64,000 nucleotides of DNA from Escarpia spicata. Taxonomy: Eukaryota; Annelida; Polychaeta; Sabellida; Siboglinidae. Both the position numbers and the translations under genes were made by a program. The stretch is from the NCBI GenBank assembly GCA_963995525.1, contig OZ023206.1, positions 62,680,994 to 62,744,993 on the forward strand, written 5' to 3'. The notes beneath the pieces were generated by a model that did not search any database, had not been told where the DNA came from, and saw only the letters and a list, made by a program, of their open reading frames with translations. How positions within the stretch are numbered: position 1 is the stretch's first letter; each line of letters starts with the position of its first letter. Shown here piece after piece: positions 1-11,803 of this stretch.

Positions 1-2227
1 AGTTGCGAAGCAGTCGGCCGGGCCTTCTCGATCGGGGAGTGAAGTCCATTATATAAAAACTCCGTCATTTTGATGGTCACAGGTTGACAACATACACATG
101 TATGGACAACGATTGTTCCACACGTACTGCAGGCCTTTCTGAAATAACTTACTGAAGTAATAAAGAAGTATTAGGCACGTTAATTATCATATTCTGCCGT
201 GCGTGCGGGCCATTCCCGTGCGTGTGTTTCCTAGGGGGAAATGCTAAAAGCCCGACCATTCGGAACCATTTCCCTAGTGCATGCATGGAATGGGTTATCT
301 GTGGTTGTACTTGTATGGTCATTCAAAGCTGGGTGTATTTAAACAAATCTGTGGTTATACTTGCATGGCAACCAGTTCCTATTAACACAGTCCAATACAA
401 TAAGTATTGTTTAATTTGCATTACATTGATAATGAGTTCACGGAAACTGTTTGACAGTAGCTGCCTAACCTGAAGGAGAAGAGAAACAATTTTGGATCAT
501 TATCAATGTCACGATCATAGTCAACGCAATATGTGTGTTTACTAAATAAGTGTATTTAATGTATGTGCAAAAACTTGCAACATAGGTGCATGTTCATATT
601 AGTATGTAGGCATTTGTTATGCAAGATATACAAGATATACCGTCCTGATAGGAGTGATATTGAATAAGGAATAACAAATCCTTGATAGAATCTCTTCAGG
701 GTTCAACTTAAATCTTCAAACACTGTATATGCTTGATTTGTTAGTGTGTTGTTTATTGAATCACATAAAAATTAACATATCACATCAGATAAAAATGGGC
801 CAAGAAGCCTTGAAGTCCTTTGGACTATATTGTGAGTTTGTAATTATTAATGAAATGTTTTTGGTGAATCATAGTTATATATCATTAAGAGTTATGATGG
901 AAGTAAAGTGTTGACATGTTTAGTAGCTCTCTACACAATATGCATGCCAGTGAAGATACACTTGGAAATAAAGTATTCGAGTAGACCATTTCGTGAATAT
1001 TGTATATATTAATTAATGTGTTATTAACAAATACTGTCTGATTTTATCCCGATACTCTGCTATTTAGGCCGATTTCCAGTGGTTGTAGAAACCTTGCAGG
1101 AGAGTTGGTGAGCTGCAATCTCGCATGTAGCACAGTAAAACATTGTTTAAGAAAATGCACACACGTCTGCTCTCATTTTGCCCCTACTACCCTCCCCCAG
1201 AATGGGAAGAAGAAAGAGATGAACTATGATAAAACTTTATTTGTTAACAAGGTACATATGCATAGCTTGCATTTTGACTTAAAAACAGTAGTAATGACAG
1301 TTAAAAACAGTAGTAACGACATAATATTGATATAACTGGAGTGACGGAATAGCTGCAACATGTATAGTAAAACATCTGAATAATATTCCTTATAATTTTA
1401 GGCTAAATATGCTTTAACCTTTTCGCGTATACCTATGTTATTTTACTTTATATATATTGTTTTATACCTAAGTTATTTTATTTTAATCCTAGGTCATATT
1501 TTTGCAAAATTAGAGAAAAAGGTACTGAACAGTTTTTGAAAAAATAGGCAAAATGTAACAATTTACCAGTTTGGGGGCCCTTGGAGGCCATAGGGAGCCC
1601 TTAGAACGATTTAATCAAATACACATTTCTCATGCATAGTGGCAGTGCCCTAAGATATATATATGCAGAATTAGAGAAAAAGTTGCTTTCTGTGATACGG
1701 CAGCTAATGGCAGACGTCGGACGCACAGTGGTGGCAATAGTCTGTTGGACCTTCGGCCCAAAGGACTAGAAAAGGTAGGTAGGGACCACATAAAAAAACT
1801 AATTACACATGCAGAAAGCAATTAATGGAATCAGTAGATGTGCACAACCAGTACTGTTTTGGATGCACCATTCAAACACCAGCAGGTATTGAACACACAT
1901 CACTGGACCACAATGAACGCCACTGCTCTGATACGTGGTAACATTGCATGAATTACAACAAAAATAGAAAATAACAGTAATCTATTTCAAATGAGCAAAT
2001 TTTTTTTATACATTACATGCCATTTAATTTCTAAAAATACTTACATTATTGGTTCATACAATACATGTAAAACTAAAACTGGGTGCTTGTAAATAATGTT
2101 AATGAACATTTTAGATACATGTTGTCATTAATATTATAATATTATTACTTATACGAAGAATGTTATGCTGTGTAGCTAGCAAATAAACCGAGCTGATGGA
2201 AAGAGGAAATTGAAGAGCTCTACTCAA
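1..2227. other. AT-rich intergenic stretch without a supported gene
   Basis: Only short open frames occur here (the longest is under 90 codons). None shows a recognisable domain, a splice-bounded exon or biased composition. The DNA is AT-rich with scattered poly-A/T runs. A short phrase, TTAGAGAAAAAG, occurs twice near 1,510 and 1,670, hinting at an old repeat. I see nothing else that can be annotated. Confidence 0.6.
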
Positions 2228-2555
2228 CAGTGCCATTAATTGGACAATGGGTCACCTGACATAAGATGGTGCCTGACTTTGTTCTGCCCCATTCTGGTCT
2301 GTGCGACATCTACTGGGAAGTTGTACCTCAATTCGTGTTTCAAATGGATGTATGCATCGGATAGCTTTGCGTATCAAAATGCATAGCAGTGCTATTAATT
2401 GGACAATGTGTTAACTGACACAGTAGTGAAGAACATGCCTGACTTTGTTCTGCCACATTACTTCCGTGTGGCTTCTGCTGGGAATATGTACATCGTTACA
2501 TGGTTCAAATGGATTTGTGCAATGGATCGACTTGTGCATCAAACTGCACAACATT
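2228..2555 (+). repeat. Diverged tandem duplication, two copies of about 160 bp
   Basis: Two consecutive copies can be aligned by eye. Copy 1 starts at 2,228 and copy 2 at 2,387. Both begin with CAGTGC(C/T)ATTAATTGG, share a GCCTGACTTTGTTCTGCC block in the middle, and end with a GCATCAAA-type block. Copy 2 carries small insertions. No coding function is evident, and short open frames on both strands across it are incidental. Confidence 0.7.
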
Positions 2556-2665
2556 CCATCATTATGTTGCAAAATAGGACTACAGTATACATAATAAAAT
2601 GTATGCTTTCTTATGCTCATCATGCTTGGATAGTGTTCTACAGCATATTCTTCAACATTTGCTGA

Positions 2666-3941
2666 AACAAGTTTGTTTTAAATGAACTATACTGGGAGTA
2701 GTGTATAAAAAGGTGCTTTTACAATAATTTAGAAAATTCATAATATAAATGTTCGACAACATTCCAAATATTTTAGGGATCTTCTTGAGTTAAATACACC
2801 AATGATGACTGAAAACAGTGTTTTGAAATATGCGTTACTTTTAAAATTTTGTAATTTTATAATTTTATTTCAATCATGCAATGGCCATTTTATTTGTCAT
2901 CGAAACGGGAGTTCGACAGAAACAAATTCAAAATCTTTTACTCTAAATGATAAGCAGAAATAATTATTGCACTCCCAGTACCAACATAAAACATGACGTT
3001 ACACTGATGCAATATTTTAGTATTTTGTTGACAATAATGTTACGGTAAATAATTTTTTTTGATCACGTGATCAATGTGCATGTGTAGAATAGGTCTTGTA
3101 GATATATTATGGTGTGAAGTTTGGTGAATGAGGGTGACCGTTTTCTTGGGTTTTTTCGAGGTGCGGGCCTAAGGTAACTGCAAAACTTACCAAAACTAAA
3201 AGAGAATTAAAGTACCCGAATTTATTTCGTGTAACTATAACTACAAGGGCAAGGCATTTATTACAGTAGTCCTACACAAAACTACACGTAATTCTAACGC
3301 TTTGCCTAAGCACGCTTTGTGTAGACCCTTTCAGTTACCACCCAAACATTAAATTGTGAACCATAAATAATTCTTACGAAGGCCTAATATGTTTGGCAGC
3401 CTGGCCATTACCAATTAAACTTAAAGCCTAGGCAAAACGTCCGGTAATCACCACAATCGGCATAAGCCATAATGCCCGTGATTAATAATGACAGTAGTCA
3501 GCATGCCGATTGCCGAACGTTCCACATAATCATCACAATTGTTTTCTAGTCAGTTACGGTTGACGCATTCTTCTTGGCATACTCACTTTCTGAATAAGAA
3601 TGCAACGCCAGCGAGCTATCGAAGGTTGCATTATCGTGATTTACTAAAACATAAACTAACATATTTGACAAACTGGCATATTTCACAAACCGTTTCCCTC
3701 CATTTTCCGTTCTGAGTCACGTGTGGCACAGCTGGGCACAGCCTCCTCGCCAAACCATCTGGCGAGCAGCGGAAGAACAGTTCCTGATGAAGACCGAAAC
3801 GTTGATTGTGAGTCGAAACTTTCTAGTTGGGTACTAAGAAAATTGTGTTATTTATTTTCAAAACACTCTACAATCTTTTCAAATCGTGTAATGTTTTGAA
3901 ATTCCTACTCCGGATGTTGTAACCGATTAACGTAAAACATA
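2666..3941. other. Intergenic region, no supported gene
   Basis: No open frame, RNA gene or repeat array is convincing here. The right part (about 3,740-3,900) includes CTGATGAAGACCGAAACGTT, a phrase of the kind seen in the non-coding ends of some invertebrate retroelements, so part of this interval may be retroelement 3' flank. That assignment is weak. Confidence 0.5.
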
Positions 3942-4075
3942 ATACCTTAGGATACCTTAGGACTGTTCTGATCGCAGGATCCTCTAGGTTCCTCAATGAT
4001 CAGATCTTCTTCTTCGGGGTCTAGTATTAAGAGTTTGTGTTTTCCGGTTGCAGTGTTTAATGTTAGTGGGGTTTC

Positions 4076-5560
4076 CTAGTCGTATAATATCTCCTGGGTT
4101 GACCAGAATTTATCAAGGCGGTTTTTAAATGAGTGTATTGATTTTGTTTGTATAACTGAATCACGTAAACTGTTCCATGGTTCAACCACTCTAAGCGGGA
4201 ATGCATTTTTTCTTATGTTTAGTTTTGCTCTTTGTTTGAACAGTTTAAGGGAATGTCCTCTGTTACTGGATCGTGATGCCACATCCTCCCATTTAGGAAG
4301 GTTTGGTGCACATTTTCTATCATATATTTTATGCAGTATTTTATACACTTCAATCATATCTCTTCTTAATCTACTGTATGTTAATGTGGGTAACTTAAGT
4401 AATTTTAGTCTTTCAATACATGAAAAGTCCCTAATACCAGGTAGTTCTTTTGTGGCTCTTCTCTGGACATTGTCTATGGCTATTTTATGTTTCGTCGTAT
4501 ATGGATACCATACTGTTATTGCATAATCTAGGTGGGATCTAACCATAGTCTTGTATAGTGGCAAGAAATCATGTTGAAGTACATCCAGATCATCTATATG
4601 TGTTATTGTTCTAAATATCTTTATGTCATCAGCAAATAGAAATGTATTTGAATTTGTTAGATCTGGGAGATCATTAATATATAGAACAAAAAGTAAGGGT
4701 CCTAGAACGGAACCCTAGGGTATCCCTGATATTATCTCTTTCCAGCTAGACTCATCTCCATTTACTGAAACTTTTTGTTTTCTATCTGTGATGAATAATT
4801 CTATCCAGTTAATCAGTTCTTCTGAAATGTTGAAGCTTTTTGATTTGCTAAATAATATTTTGTGTAGCACGGTGTCAAAGGCTTTTTGGTCACTTTTGCC
4901 CAGAGGGCTAAGTTACTCTAATTCTCCTACATTATCTTCGTCATTAGATAGAATCAGATCTAACAGGTTTGTGTTAGTTGTGCCTCGTCCTCTGGTGGGG
5001 TTTGACACGATTTGAACTATGAAGGTGTCTCTAAGGCATTCCACAAAATTAAAGTTTATATTGTTGGGGTTATTTGACTTGGTCGTCCAATGATTCCAAT
5101 TTATGTCAGGGAGGTTGAAATCTTCAGTAATTACGATGTGAGACTATTTATGTTCTGATATTGATCTCATCATATTTAGAAGTTCTACGTTATTTTCTTC
5201 AGATCCCCCATCGCTTCTGGATATGCATCAAAAAAGAAGTTTGTTTTTATTCTTTAATTTGATTTCTATAAATAAGCATTCTTTGAAAGTTGTTACTAGG
5301 TTTATATACTCTGCATGCAGGGAATTTAGCACATATATTATAATACCTCTTCCTTCAGTATTTTCTAAACTTTTTGAGAATAACATGTAACCTTCTAAGG
5401 AAAATTCTGGTGTTGTTACAGAACATTTAGGGTTTTAGGGTTTTACTTCATTAATTGCTATTATGTGGGGTTTTAGTTCTTTGATTCTTTGTTCAAATTC
5501 ATTTTGTTTGTTCCTTAATTGGTCAGTATTGGTGTAAAGACACTGAATGCTGCCTATCTC
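4076..5560 (-). pseudogene. LINE ORF2 pseudogene: endonuclease plus truncated reverse transcriptase
   Basis: ORF2 normally nicks the target DNA and copies the element RNA at that site. On the minus strand the endonuclease part is visible from about 5,500 to 4,920, with the segments RGIIIYV, HIVITEDFNLPDINW and NPTRGRG, ending at LGKSDQ. The reverse transcriptase then starts abruptly at KAFDTV (about 4,885), continues through a GIP*GSVLGPLLF segment with an in-frame stop, and reaches FADDIKIF. It then jumps to LPLYKTMVRSHLDYA and the typical LINE C-terminal region, ending at 4,076. The N-terminal fingers of the RT and about 100 residues after the FADD motif are absent. The frame changes at least once in the endonuclease. 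An open frame of 318 codons on the opposite strand (5,519-6,475) is only its antisense. Confidence 0.82.
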
Positions 5561-5569
5561 ATTAAGATT

Positions 5570-6576
5570 ATATTTGTTTACGTTCTTTTCCCATCTGTTG
5601 TTCTAGGTGGATGGGTATTCTTTATTGGCTTTTCATTATCTTTTTTATTCGTCTTTCCCATGGTGGACCCCTCACTCTGTAGAAATATCCCCCGACTCAT
5701 CTGCTGCTTCCTGTCTCTTTGTTTCTTCATAGAGCTTTTCAGATTCTTCTCTTTCTTGTTTGGTTTTGTCGTGGTCAATGTTTATATTTTTGAACTGATC
5801 ATTGTCCTTGACGTGATGAACTTTCGAAGAAGGGTGCGTTTTTTGTCAATGTGCTTTACTGTAATCAGTACTGGTCTGGGGCTGTTTGCATTTTCTTTGG
5901 CTTCCCCGAGCCGCCGGATTTCTGTGATATCAGTGTCTGTAAATGTATTGTCTATTTCTGTGCAGATTTCTAGGATTTGTTCTTTGTCATGTTGTTGCCT
6001 TGTGGTTTTTAGTTGTGATGTTGTTTCTGGCAGGTTGAAGATGATTATATTGTTTAGACTTTTTTCTCTTTCTTTTCTTTCAATGTTTTGCTCCTTTACT
6101 TGTAGTTGTACCACTTTTTTCACTTCACTTGGGTTAATGGTTAACTTTGTTTGGGCTTGTGTTGGGCTCTTTTCTACTACCTTGGATTCTGATATAATTT
6201 CTCTCACTCTTTTCTCGTCTACTTTGGATCCAAGTTCTTTTTCTATTTCATTTATTCTTTCTTCCACTTTCTTTAGGAATTGTTCCCACCTTTCTTCTCA
6301 GCTCTTTTCCTTCTTTGATTTTTCATTACTTTTGAGTCACAGGGTGGACAAAACTAAAGTATTTGCAGTTTGTCTGTCATTAGTTTATATTCTTTATCGT
6401 TTATGTCCACACATTCAATACAGAAATGTTTCTCGCAGAATTCGCATTCTAGCAGTTTATGGTTTGGTCCTTTGAAGTTTTGTTTACACCCTGTGCATGT
6501 CCAAATTTCATCATCAACAGTTGTCCACTAAAAATCAGTTTTACTTTCTGTACTTGTTTTTTTTGCAGGTTGCCAT
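5570..6576 (-). pseudogene. LINE ORF1 pseudogene (PHD-like zinc finger and RRM-like segment)
   Basis: ORF1 proteins of this LINE group bind the element RNA. A plausible start codon on the minus strand lies at 6,576 (MATC...). A Cys/His-rich segment follows at about 6,530-6,330 with the pattern C-x2-C, C-x2-C-x2-H and a final C-P-P-C, resembling a PHD-type finger. A charged, probably coiled-coil region comes next, then an RRM-like segment containing NNIIIFNLPET (about 6,070). Stops interrupt the frame before the finger, inside it and near the C-terminus (about 5,670), and one frameshift lies close to the start. Identity as a LINE ORF1 rests on this order and on the adjoining endonuclease; it is a dead copy. 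Confidence 0.72.
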
Positions 6577-7098
6577 GACCTGATTTAGTTTTATATACCT
6601 TATTATATTATTTATTTAATATTTGATAGTTGTGGAAGGGATCAAGGCTGTGCTGGGAGAATAGGTTGAGTAGTTATATAATGGTGCCCAGGGCGACTCT
6701 GGGTTTAATGAGTTGCCTTGATGAACGAGCCAGATTAGTATAAAGTGAAGATTTGTGCAGGATGGTTGAAGAAATGTGTTTATGTCTAACTAATTAATAA
6801 TGTTTATGCCTACATAATTTATAATGTTTGTCTACATAATTGTAGTGGCTTTAACTAAGTTTGTATGTTAAGCGTTGCTTAGGGTGCTTTCTTTTGTTTA
6901 CTTTAAATTGTGGTGGGAAAATTTGGAATATGAGTTGCTTTATAGTTACGATCCTAAGGGTAGAAGTTTTCTATTTTCTGGTATTAATAACAGTATGGGG
7001 ATTGAATTGTGCTGTGGGTTTAAGTATTTACTAAAGAGCTTTGAATGTGTTAGTTTATGATGAGATTTAGTGCCGCTTGTGTTGCTACGTACGCGCCT
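6577..7098. other. Spacer between LINE and the fibrinogen-domain gene
   Basis: This is AT-rich, with no supported open frame or RNA gene. It separates the 5' end of the minus-strand LINE from the promoter region of the following plus-strand gene. Confidence 0.5.
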
Positions 7099-7219
7099 TG
7101 TACCGGAACCGGAAGTCTAATAATATACATAAGTAATACAATTAAGCGTTACGAACAACGTCATTTCAACGTCATTTCAACTTGTGATTGAGAACACCGA
7201 TGCTTCGTGAACTAGTGTA
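7099..7219 (+). promoter_or_regulatory. Probable promoter/5' UTR of the fibrinogen-EGF gene
   Basis: An ETS-type site ACCGGAAGT lies at 7,108-7,116, about 100 bp before the start codon. An 11-bp direct duplication (AACGTCATTTC twice, within 7,155-7,180) follows. No TATA box stands at a clear position. The role is inferred from location and the ETS match. The same 9-mer occurs in the putative promoter at 39.69 kb. Confidence 0.4.
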
Positions 7220-8590
7220 ATGGTTTTCTCAGCGACATTATATCAAGGTTATATCTACAGATACACGTTGCTACTGGTTGCACTGCAGTCCTCGTATGTT
7301 GTGTTTGGCCAGAACTGTAAGCCGAAGGACTGCATCGATTTAAGATGCTTCCGAGTGTCGACGGCGAAGGACGGGCCTCACACCATATACCCGGAAAGTG
7401 AGACTATATGGAAACTGCAGGTATCGTGTGACCAAACAACCGCCGAAGGTGGATGGTTTGTGTTATTGCGCCGAGTCGACGATTCTCTACTATTTAACCA
7501 GACATATGAGAAATACAGAACCGGTTTTGGAGTTCATGGCGGAAATACGAATATTTGGCTGGGCAACGAAAATGTGTATCAACTAACGAAAAATCAAAGT
7601 AGTCGTCTTCGGATTGAAGCCATATCGTACAATGGAATGTTTTGTTATTTTGAAGCTGCTGAATTCCATTTGGATGAAGAATCGATGTGGTACGCGTTAC
7701 GATTTGGTGATGTAACCACCCAAGGTTCAGACGCCAGACATTTGAACTTTCACAAAGATGCTCAATTCACAGCACGTGACAATTATTCTGACGCCACATG
7801 TCATCAGCAATACGACGGCGGGTGGTGGTATAAAGCATGCCATCGCATCTACTTGACGGGACGTTTCTCCAATTATGATCACTTCTACGGAGAATATGAC
7901 CATATATATATTACCGGTTTTAACGAAGGTCGTGTATTAAAGAGTTGTGTAATGCTGTTCCGGCCCATGAACATTAATCGCCCGTGCAACAACCCCTGCG
8001 GGAACCACACATGCCAGTACTTGGAGGCCACCAGCAGCCACCGCTGTGTCTGCCGAACAGGATACTGCGGGGACCTTTGTCAGTACTACTGCACCAACGG
8101 CGGCACGTGCACTATCCACGGCTGCCTCTGCCCGGGAACACACTGCGGCACTAACTGTGAGAAAACTAACCCGTGTCAAAACGGCGGAATTTGTGAATAC
8201 CACTCGACCAATAACGTAACTTCGTGCGTGTGTGCAGCTGGCTTCAAGGGTGCAACGTGCACTGACATTGCATCTAGCAGTGTCACCGTCAGTGACGTCA
8301 GCAGTGGCAGTGACTTTAGCAGTGTCAGTGACTCTACCAACGGCAGTGACAGTGAATATAGCAATGCCATTAACCTTACCTCGATAATTGCAGTGATCGT
8401 GTTCAGTCTGGTCTTGCTGGTAGTCCCTCTTTGTGTTGGTTTGATTTGTATACACGTAAAGAAGCAACGCGATCGGCAAAATATACAAGAGGAAGAGCAA
8501 TCGGCTGAGGAGGAACGTCAACGAGTTATTGCCGAACAAGAGCAGCAACAAGAAGAAGAAGAAAGCTACTGGTCTTTCTTTGGCTATTAA
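7220..8590 (+). CDS. Fibrinogen-related domain / EGF-like type I membrane protein, single exon
   Basis: This is an intact 456-residue protein. Residues 1-31 look like a signal peptide (hydrophobic YTLLLVALQSSYVVFG). Residues about 38-250 match the fibrinogen C-terminal fold, with GGWFVLLRRVDD, NIWLGNENVYQLT, a Y-x-L-R-F-G-D segment and GGWWYKACHRIYLTG near the end. Three small EGF-like modules follow (about 256-287, 291-313, 319-347), the last with PCQNGG and CVCAAGFKGATC. A Ser/Asp-rich stalk (348-384), one membrane span (about 385-412), and a basic then Glu/Gln-rich tail complete it. Fibrinogen-related proteins bind sugars or surfaces in adhesion and invertebrate immunity; the ligand here is unknown. 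The order is unusual, since the fibrinogen domain is normally C-terminal. The ATG at 7,220 has the signal peptide directly behind it. No intron is visible, so it may be a retrocopy or an intronless family member. No canonical AATAAA is seen close downstream. Confidence 0.9.
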   Translation: MVFSATLYQGYIYRYTLLLVALQSSYVVFGQNCKPKDCIDLRCFRVSTAKDGPHTIYPESETIWKLQVSCDQTTAEGGWFVLLRRVDDSLLFNQTYEKYRTGFGVHGGNTNIWLGNENVYQLTKNQSSRLRIEAISYNGMFCYFEAAEFHLDEESMWYALRFGDVTTQGSDARHLNFHKDAQFTARDNYSDATCHQQYDGGWWYKACHRIYLTGRFSNYDHFYGEYDHIYITGFNEGRVLKSCVMLFRPMNINRPCNNPCGNHTCQYLEATSSHRCVCRTGYCGDLCQYYCTNGGTCTIHGCLCPGTHCGTNCEKTNPCQNGGICEYHSTNNVTSCVCAAGFKGATCTDIASSSVTVSDVSSGSDFSSVSDSTNGSDSEYSNAINLTSIIAVIVFSLVLLVVPLCVGLICIHVKKQRDRQNIQEEEQSAEEERQRVIAEQEQQQEEEESYWSFFGY

Positions 8591-9566
8591 GATCGATTTT
8601 TGCTGGTCATTATTTTAATAGAAAACAAAAACAACGAATCAGTCTTCCACGTTTGCCGAATTATGACACTGTTTTTAGTTTGGCGGACGACTATTTTATG
8701 GTGTGTGTGCGTGCATGCGTATATGTGCGTGTTGTGCTTGCGTGCATATTTATGTGTGTGATAACAATAGCCCTACACAAAGAACTGCAATTCTAACTTC
8801 TTATAACCGACTACCATATCTAAATAGGGTGAGGCAATACGCCTACTTTTTTCGTGAAATCGACTTACGGTCAAATCCTTTAGATACATTTCTGATATAT
8901 TTAATGCATTAACCACTTCATTATCTTAACTGAACATAATCTACTGATATTTTCAAAGATCAGTAACACAGAGAAAAGTTACACCTATTTTAGCGGATGT
9001 CATAATAGGCCACTGGACCTTATGTATTAAATACCATCTGTATGTTATTATTGGACTTATTTCTTATTCAAATGATTGTGTTATTGGCACACATGGTATG
9101 GCTGAAATTGGCTGCAATCTACAGTCGTGTTTTTTTTAAGTCATCTAAAACACGTTACCAGAACTGCTTATTAATCAGTCCTTTATATGATATTCCACAA
9201 TAGCGTTTAATTATTTATAATGCATTGCGAGACGTTTGTCACTCATATATCCACCTTCATATTCACATGTATGACAGCTATAGTATGTCCCACCCTGTGC
9301 GTTTTGCACTACTAGTACCTGGCCGTTTTGCCCCACACGCCAATATTTAAGAAATACAATTTACATTATTAGTATTCATACTTATTTTTATCGCGCGCAT
9401 TTGCAACATTCAGAACACCAGTGACAACATAACTGTTTGTTTAGACATAATGCTTTGTTTTCGTTTCCTGTGGTTACTTCTCACTAAGCCAACTTACGCT
9501 AACACAGCTGTCAAAGTCAAAGAGTTCAAAGAGCAGATCGCGTAACCTTTTCGTAAATCATTCAGA
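8591..9566. other. Intergenic, no supported gene
   Basis: This follows the fibrinogen-EGF gene and presumably contains its 3' UTR. There is a short GT-rich patch (8,700-8,760). No coding region, RNA gene or transposon is recognisable. Confidence 0.5.
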
Positions 9567-9812
<246 letters not shown>

Positions 9813-10904
9813 TTCGATGACATAGCAAGCAGTTCGTAAATTTGTATTTCCCTGTAAGTGTAACTGTAAAAAATGCTGTAATTAAAAGCTGCAACTACGC
9901 TAATGCACCACAACAAAGCGGGACCAGCCAACAAACGAGACCATATAGTAACTGGCCGCATTAATTTATAGATTGAACGTTAACTTAATTACACTTGAAC
10001 CACGTTTTCTATTTTTCTATGTTGTATTCGATACGTTAATTCCAAGCATGACAATGTATTTAAGAAATGTGTAATAGGATTACATAATAATTTTCAATAC
10101 TATGGTTGCATGTCCTAAGTTTGTGCATGGTCCAATTCGGTGTTCCTTTAGTTTTGTGTCGTGGGTTTCTTCAGTTTAAATGTTTTGGTGAATATATATA
10201 TACGAAAAACTGGCACCTGCAATTGGAAGTAAAGTTTGGTGTGTTATCATGTTGTGTAAGCGTTTTAGATTTGAGAAAAACGACACAATATAGCATCACA
10301 AAATTGCCACATAATTTTGTGATGCACGAACTTGGCACACTAGTAAATATGTAGGCCTACACAGTGACAGTTATTTATTTATATAATTTACATTTGTGGG
10401 TGACCTGCAGTTATGTTAAAACGTAGACGTATTCGTTACATAGCTGCATCGGTTGCTTACAGTGCATAATATATACCATTGAGCTTTTATGCAGTATCTA
10501 AAATACATTCAGTTGTACAAATTACTAGCGTGATATAAAACTATAATATTTAAAAAAATCTTGGATAAGCTTATAACATAAATATATTATTATATGATAC
10601 GGATGTATGAATGGTCGTAGAATAGCAACACAATAAACATATTCACAACGCCTTTCAGGATAAGTTTGTTTTCACATAATTTTATCACATTGTGAGGATC
10701 GTGATCTCTTTCGCCAATTGTTTCTGTGAGTGCTAGCAAAAAAGGGACGCTGGTTTGCATGTTTTGACAACGAAATCGTTGTTACAGAAGAAATAATACA
10801 TGCACATAAGCATAACATCCCATAAATAAGATCACAACAATCCAATGTATATTTATAACGTATTATAGTAACAAATAATCTCAATCTTACAGATAACTAA
10901 TGAA
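9813..10904. other. AT-rich intergenic, no supported gene
   Basis: No open frame over about 85 codons occurs, and none has a recognisable domain. I see no repeat array or RNA gene. Confidence 0.5.
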
Positions 10905-11097
10905 ATATCAAAATAGCATACATGTGGCTGTTTAAGAATTCAAAATACTTTCAAGGCCTGCACTTATTGTTAGGTGTAGAATTTGGAATTTTACTTTTTA
11001 TGAGGTGGTGTTGTGTGTGAACAGAGATCTGTTTGATGTGCCTAGTGCTCTAATGTATTGTGTAGTATGTAGCTTTTAACTATAGCCGCCGGATAGC

Positions 11098-11346
11098 GTG
11101 CCTAGGAGTGAAAAGGGAGCCGAGGAAATTAGAGATATTCTGTGTACAAGAGACAAATGGAAGGGAGACCAAGCGAGGACACTGGCTAGATTGTATAAGA
11201 TGCTACATGCACGAGGAGATGGAAAGAGCAATGATGGAAACACCATTGTAGCAAAGGAAATCAGTAATGACTTGGTGAACGCGGGAAAAATGGCGAGGGA
11301 GAATCATTGTTGCATTGATGATGGTGAAAAAGCTGTTGGTGGGTAA
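11098..11346 (+). pseudogene. Short charged open frame inside repeat copy 1, possible LINE ORF1 N-terminal remnant
   Basis: This open stretch of 82 codons without an ATG is charged and plausible as protein (IRDILCTRDKW, LARLYKMLHARGDG). It sits inside a dispersed repeat, just upstream of a GA microsatellite and of sequence resembling a degenerate LINE 5' region. I do not recognise a domain. It could be a coding remnant or chance. Confidence 0.3.
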
Positions 11347-11402
11347 TATGTATGTGCATGGACCTTAAACAGGAAGAGCAGCGTCAGAGGTAAGGGTCGT
11401 CA

Positions 11403-11803
<401 letters not shown>

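Larger units (their letters stand above)
3942..6576 (-). mobile_element. Decayed, internally deleted LINE (CR1/L2-like group), minus strand
   Basis: Read on the minus strand, this interval shows in order an ORF1 remnant with a zinc-finger and an RRM-like segment, an AP-type endonuclease, part of a reverse transcriptase and the usual LINE C-terminal region. It then has a short 3' UTR ending at a duplicated 10-bp tail (TACCTTAGGA twice on the plus strand, 3,943-3,962). Such short repeated 3' tails are typical of CR1/L2-type LINEs. Stop codons and frameshifts are present throughout, so this copy is dead. Two internal segments that every working element needs are missing. The clade assignment is inference from architecture. 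Confidence 0.8.

Noticed and set aside
3784..3800. Hammerhead-ribozyme-like core CTGATGA...GAAAC
   Set aside because: Only five bases separate the two core boxes, so no stem II can form, and flanking stems I and III are not evident. It more likely reflects a retroelement end phrase.
5519..6475. 318-codon plus-strand open frame rich in Phe/Leu/Ser, membrane-protein-like
   Set aside because: It lies exactly antisense to the LINE ORF1 remnant, whose minus-strand reading shows real motifs. The hydrophobicity comes from complementing Lys/Glu codons.
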